Assembly (NCBI GenBank): GCA_946886325.1
Contig: CAMPIK010000064.1
Span: 1 to 9,521, forward strand
Direction: 5' to 3'
Source: an uncultured Shinella sp.
GTDB taxonomy: Bacteria > Pseudomonadota > Alphaproteobacteria > Rhizobiales > Rhizobiaceae
Length of the DNA: 9,521 nt
Shown here: positions 6,038 through 9,521 of the stretch, piece after piece
Numbering within the stretch: the stretch's first letter is position 1
How the letters are laid out: each line of letters starts with the position of its first letter
The notes under the pieces: model-generated
Database searches by the model: none
Told to the model about the DNA's origin: nothing
What the model saw: only the letters and a program-made list of their open reading frames with translations
Translations under genes and position numbers: made by a program

Positions 6038-6451
6038 TTACTCTGCAATGCGCTGGACGAAGCGCGTCTTGACCGAGAGCTTGGCGGAGCCGAGGCGAAG
6101 CGCCTCGCGGGCGATTTCCTCGCTGACACCGTCGATCTCGAACATCATGCGGCCGGGCTTGACCTTGCAGGCCCAGTATTCGACCGAACCCTTGCCCTTA
6201 CCCATGCGGACTTCGGTCGGCTTTGCCGTGACCGGAACGTCCGGGAAGACGCGGATCCAGACGCGGCCGGCGCGCTTCATGTAGCGGGTGATCGCGCGGC
6301 GGGCCGCTTCGATCTCGCGGGCGTTGACCCGGTTGGGTTCCTGAGCCTTCAGGCCGAATTCACCGAAGGCGAGGTCGGAACCACCCTTGGCGACGCCCTT
6401 GATGCGGCCCTTGAACTGCTTGCGGTACTTGGTACGCTTTGGCTGCAACAT
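6038..6451 (-). CDS. rplP: 50S ribosomal protein L16
   Basis: L16 contacts the A-site tRNA elbow and is needed for a functional peptidyl-transferase region. The frame encodes 137 aa (136 in E. coli). It shows [16 protein letters not shown] at the N-terminus, signature 1 around [13 protein letters not shown] (about 59-71), and signature 2 [19 protein letters not shown] (about 82-100), whose Arg-Met-Gly-Lys-Gly loop approaches the CCA end. It lies 37 nt after rpsC and 10 nt before rpmC. A GGAG-type site (in CGGAGAATAAGAAA) precedes the ATG. Confidence 0.98.
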   Translation of the reverse strand: MLQPKRTKYRKQFKGRIKGVAKGGSDLAFGEFGLKAQEPNRVNAREIEAARRAITRYMKRAGRVWIRVFPDVPVTAKPTEVRMGKGKGSVEYWACKVKPGRMMFEIDGVSEEIAREALRLGSAKLSVKTRFVQRIAE

Positions 6452-6488
6452 TTTCTTATTCTCCGAACTTATCTTTCGCCAACGCTAA

Positions 6489-7219
<731 letters not shown>

Positions 7220-7220
<1 letters not shown>

Positions 7221-7609
7221 TATGCGGCCTCCCCTTTGGCTTCGACTTCGCGCACGACGATCGTCAGATGCGCAAACGGCTTCTCGATGCGCGACGCACG
7301 GCCGCGACCACGAGCATGGAAGCGCTTCATGACGATCGACTTGCCGACGTGGGCTTCCGCCACGATGAGCGAGTCGACGTCGAGATCATGGTTGTTCTCG
7401 GCGTTCGCGATAGCCGATTCGAGGGTCTTCTTGACCGTACCGGCGATGCGCTTGCGCGAGAATTCGAGCTCTGCGAGAGCCCGGTCAACCTTCTTGCCGC
7501 GGATCATCGCGGCAACGAGGTTGAGCTTCTGGGGGCTGACGCGGATCGTGCGCGCAACTGCTTGCGCCTCGTTGTCCTTCAGCCGGCGTTCGGCTTTAGC
7601 CTTGCCCAT
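7220..7609 (-). CDS. rplV: 50S ribosomal protein L22
   Basis: L22 binds all domains of 23S rRNA, and its long beta-hairpin lines the peptide exit tunnel next to L4; macrolide-resistance changes in other bacteria map to the hairpin. The frame encodes 129 aa (110 in E. coli). The N-terminus is extended by about 13 residues ([13 protein letters not shown]), and the C-terminus has a short extra tail. The core runs from [20 protein letters not shown] to the tunnel hairpin [26 protein letters not shown]. It follows rpsS by only 2 nt and overlaps rpsC by 1 nt. Confidence 0.97.
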
Positions 7610-7611
7610 CG

Positions 7612-7890
7612 TTACTTCCTCTTTGCCTTCTTGTCCGCACCGTGACCGTAATAGGTCCGGGTCGGAGAGAATTCACCGAACTTGTGTCCGACCATGTCTT
7701 CCGACACGGCAACCGGCACATGCTTGCTGCCGTTATAGACGCCGAACGTGAGCCCGACGAACTGCGGCAGGATCGTGGAGCGACGGCTCCAGATCTTGAT
7801 CACTTCGCTGCGACCGCCTTCGCGAACCTTCTCCGCCTTCTTGAGAAGATAGCCGTCGATAAACGGGCCTTTCCAAACTGAACGAGCCAT
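7612..7890 (-). CDS. rpsS: 30S ribosomal protein S19
   Basis: S19 forms a complex with S13 in the 30S head, contacts the A- and P-site tRNAs and takes part in bridges to the 50S. The frame encodes 92 aa, identical in length to E. coli. It starts [20 protein letters not shown], and the signature region runs from [20 protein letters not shown] (about 35-54) through [24 protein letters not shown] lies 9 nt before the ATG in the 15-nt gap after rplB. It stands 2 nt before rplV. Confidence 0.98.
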   Translation of the reverse strand: MARSVWKGPFIDGYLLKKAEKVREGGRSEVIKIWSRRSTILPQFVGLTFGVYNGSKHVPVAVSEDMVGHKFGEFSPTRTYYGHGADKKAKRK

Positions 7891-7905
7891 TCCTGACTAC
7901 CTCTC

Positions 7906-8742
7906 TTACTTCTTCTTCTGGTGGCGCGAGCGCATGATGAACTTGTCGGTCGACTTGTTCGAGCGCGTCCGCTTGCCCTTGGTGGGCTTGCCCCACGGGG
8001 ATACCGGGTGGCGACCACCGGACGTGCGGCCTTCACCACCGCCGTGCGGATGGTCGACCGGGTTCATGACGACGCCGCGAACGTGCGGCTTCTTGCCGCG
8101 CCAACGCGAGCGGCCTGCCTTGCCGTCGTTGATGTTGCCGTGATCGGGGTTCGATACAGCACCGATCGATGCAAGGCAAGAACCGTGCACGAGGCGCTGC
8201 TCGCCCGAGTTCAGGCGAAGGATCGCCATGCCCTGGTCGCGGCCGACGAGCTGGACGAAGGTGCCTGCCGAACGGGCGATCTGGCCACCCTTGCCCGGCT
8301 TCATCTCGACGTTGTGAACGATCGAGCCGACCGGGATGTACTGCAGCGGCATCGAATTGCCGGGCTTCACGTCGACGACCTTGTCGGACGCGATGACCTT
8401 GTCGCCGACAGCAAGACGCTGCGGTGCAAGGATATAGGCCAGCTCGCCGTCTTCATACTTCACCAGCGCGATGAACGCGGTGCGGTTCGGGTCGTATTCC
8501 AGACGCTCGACCGTGCCTTCGACGTCGAACTTGCGACGCTTGAAGTCGATCAGGCGATAGGTCCGCTTGTGACCGCCGCCCTGGAAGCGCACGGTGATGC
8601 GGCCGAGGTTGTTGCGACCGCCCTTCGAGCTCAGCCCTTCGGTCAGGGCCTTGACCGGCTTGCCCTTGTGCAGGCCAGCGCGGCTGACGATGACGAGCTG
8701 ACGCGTGCTCGGGGTCGTCGGATTGAATTTTTTCAATGCCAT
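7906..8742 (-). CDS. rplB: 50S ribosomal protein L2
   Basis: L2 is a primary 23S rRNA binder needed for subunit association and peptidyl-transferase activity. The frame encodes 278 aa (273 in E. coli). It has the OB-like and SH3-like RNA-binding domains (roughly 60-200) with [21 protein letters not shown] at about 44-64, and the conserved C-terminal loop [15 protein letters not shown], whose HPHGGG lies at 231-236 and holds the histidine long tied to peptidyl transfer. The ending RSRHQKKK is basic. AAAAGGG precedes the ATG by about 9 nt. It lies 39 nt after rplW. Confidence 0.98.
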   Translation of the reverse strand: MALKKFNPTTPSTRQLVIVSRAGLHKGKPVKALTEGLSSKGGRNNLGRITVRFQGGGHKRTYRLIDFKRRKFDVEGTVERLEYDPNRTAFIALVKYEDGELAYILAPQRLAVGDKVIASDKVVDVKPGNSMPLQYIPVGSIVHNVEMKPGKGGQIARSAGTFVQLVGRDQGMAILRLNSGEQRLVHGSCLASIGAVSNPDHGNINDGKAGRSRWRGKKPHVRGVVMNPVDHPHGGGEGRTSGGRHPVSPWGKPTKGKRTRSNKSTDKFIMRSRHQKKK

Positions 8743-8781
8743 TATCTTGTTCCCTTTTGGGTCCTTAGCCGACTGGGGTCG

Positions 8782-9075
8782 TTAGAGCCCGGTGGAGACG
8801 TCGATCGACTGACCGTCCGCAAGCGTGACGATCGCCTTCTTGACATCTCCCTGCCGGCCGGAGAAGCCGCGGAAACGCTTGACCTTGCCCTTGCGCAGCA
8901 GCGTGTTCACAGCCTTGACCTTGACGCCGAACAGCGCTTCGACCGCAGCCTTGATCTCAGGCTTGGACGCACCCTTGGCGACGTTGAATACGACCTGGTT
9001 CTGTTCGGAGACCAGCGTCGACTTTTCGGTGATCGACGGCGAGACGATCACATCGTAGTGGCGAAGATCCGTCAT
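8782..9075 (-). CDS. rplW: 50S ribosomal protein L23
   Basis: L23 lies at the tunnel exit and is the main docking site for trigger factor and for SRP, so it links translation to folding and targeting. The frame encodes 97 aa (100 in E. coli). It starts [20 protein letters not shown] (1-20). SITEKS is typical, and the Glu in it corresponds to the trigger factor contact. It continues with [20 protein letters not shown] and ends with [14 protein letters not shown]. Its start overlaps the rplD stop by 4 nt (ATGA), so coupling with rplD is likely. Confidence 0.98.
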   Translation of the reverse strand: MTDLRHYDVIVSPSITEKSTLVSEQNQVVFNVAKGASKPEIKAAVEALFGVKVKAVNTLLRKGKVKRFRGFSGRQGDVKKAIVTLADGQSIDVSTGL

Positions 9076-9521
9076 TTGAACCGCTCCTCGAGGGCTTCTA
9101 CGGCAGCCTTGGTAAGCACGAGCTTGCCGCGGCGCAGAATGTCGTAAACGTTGATGCCCTGGATCGGCAGAACGTCCACGTTCGGGATGTTCTTGGCTGC
9201 CAGCTTGAAGTTGCCGTCAAGCTCTGCGCCGCCGATGAAGAGGGCGTTGGTGAGGCCGAGCGAGGCGAAAGTGCCTGCCAGAACCTTGGTCTTGGCTTCC
9301 TTGGCGACGAGGTCATCGACGATGATGATGTCCTCTGCCTTGAACTTGGCCGAAAGGGCGTGACGCAGGCCGAGCGCGCGAACCTTCTTCGGAAGGTCGT
9401 GCTCGTGGCTGCGAACGACCGGGCCGTGGGCCCTGCCGCCGCCGCGGAACTGCGGAGCGCGTGCGGAATGGTGACGGGCGCGGCCCGTACCCTTCTGCTT
9501 GTACATCTTGGCGCCGGTGCG
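9072..9521 (-). CDS. rplD: 50S ribosomal protein L4 (partial, N-terminus outside window)
   Basis: L4 binds 23S rRNA and reaches into the exit tunnel with a long loop. In E. coli it also autoregulates the S10 operon through transcription attenuation and translation at the leader, which is outside this window. Here 149 C-terminal residues are present. The frame is open to the window edge, beginning [20 protein letters not shown], the tunnel loop, which continues [14 protein letters not shown]. An internal Met (9504-9506) is not the start. The C-terminal domain includes [14 protein letters not shown] and ends ALEERFK. About 55 N-terminal residues are missing compared with the usual 200-206. It overlaps rplW by 4 nt. 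Confidence 0.97.
   Translation of the reverse strand, partial: RTGAKMYKQKGTGRARHHSARAPQFRGGGRAHGPVVRSHEHDLPKKVRALGLRHALSAKFKAEDIIIVDDLVAKEAKTKVLAGTFASLGLTNALFIGGAELDGNFKLAAKNIPNVDVLPIQGINVYDILRRGKLVLTKAAVEALEERFK

Noticed and set aside
7921..9147. Plus-strand 408-codon open frame opposite rplB/rplW/rplD
   Set aside because: It is antisense to three certain ribosomal genes, has no ribosome binding site of note or family character, and reflects GC-rich codon bias.

Overview
The window is part of the conserved ribosomal-protein supercluster (S10 and spc operons) of an alphaproteobacterium. The GC-rich codon use, the protein sequences (188-aa S5, 129-aa L22, 243-aa S3 with an Arg/Asp-rich tail, 156-aa L15) and the short purine-rich Shine-Dalgarno sites fit the Rhizobiales, most likely Rhizobiaceae (Rhizobium/Sinorhizobium/Agrobacterium type). 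That placement is by recognition; no search was run. Every real gene is on the minus strand, so transcription runs from high to low coordinates.

In transcription order, the S10-operon part is rplD (5' end outside the window), rplW, rplB, rpsS, rplV, rpsC, rplP, rpmC and rpsQ (9521 to 5578). A 254-nt gap follows. It holds a convincing intrinsic terminator (5484-5515) and the presumed start region of the spc operon. The spc part is rplN, rplX, rplE, rpsN, rpsH, rplF, rplR, rpsE, rpmD and rplO (5323 to 983). A 321-nt gap then separates rplO from secY, which starts at 661 and leaves the window after 220 codons. The gene order is that of Escherichia coli. rpmJ, which follows secY in E. coli, would lie outside the window.

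The genes work together. Nineteen encode structural proteins of the 30S and 50S subunits, made in stoichiometric amounts. SecY is the channel of the Sec translocon, on which ribosomes dock to insert membrane proteins. Most junctions are 2-44 nt or overlap (rplD/rplW 4 nt, rplV/rpsC 1 nt, rplX/rplE 8 nt), which suggests translational coupling. Three spacers stand out: rpsQ-rplN (254 nt, terminator), rplR-rpsE (126 nt, several potential hairpins, no terminator) and rplO-secY (321 nt, a terminator-like hairpin, a good -35-like promoter and a strong hairpin next to the secY Shine-Dalgarno).

I found no new multi-gene system. The points worth a second look are regulatory: signs that secY is transcribed separately from the spc operon, a structured secY leader, the structured rplR-rpsE spacer, and the rplX start choice. 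The long plus-strand open frames are shadows of the minus-strand genes.
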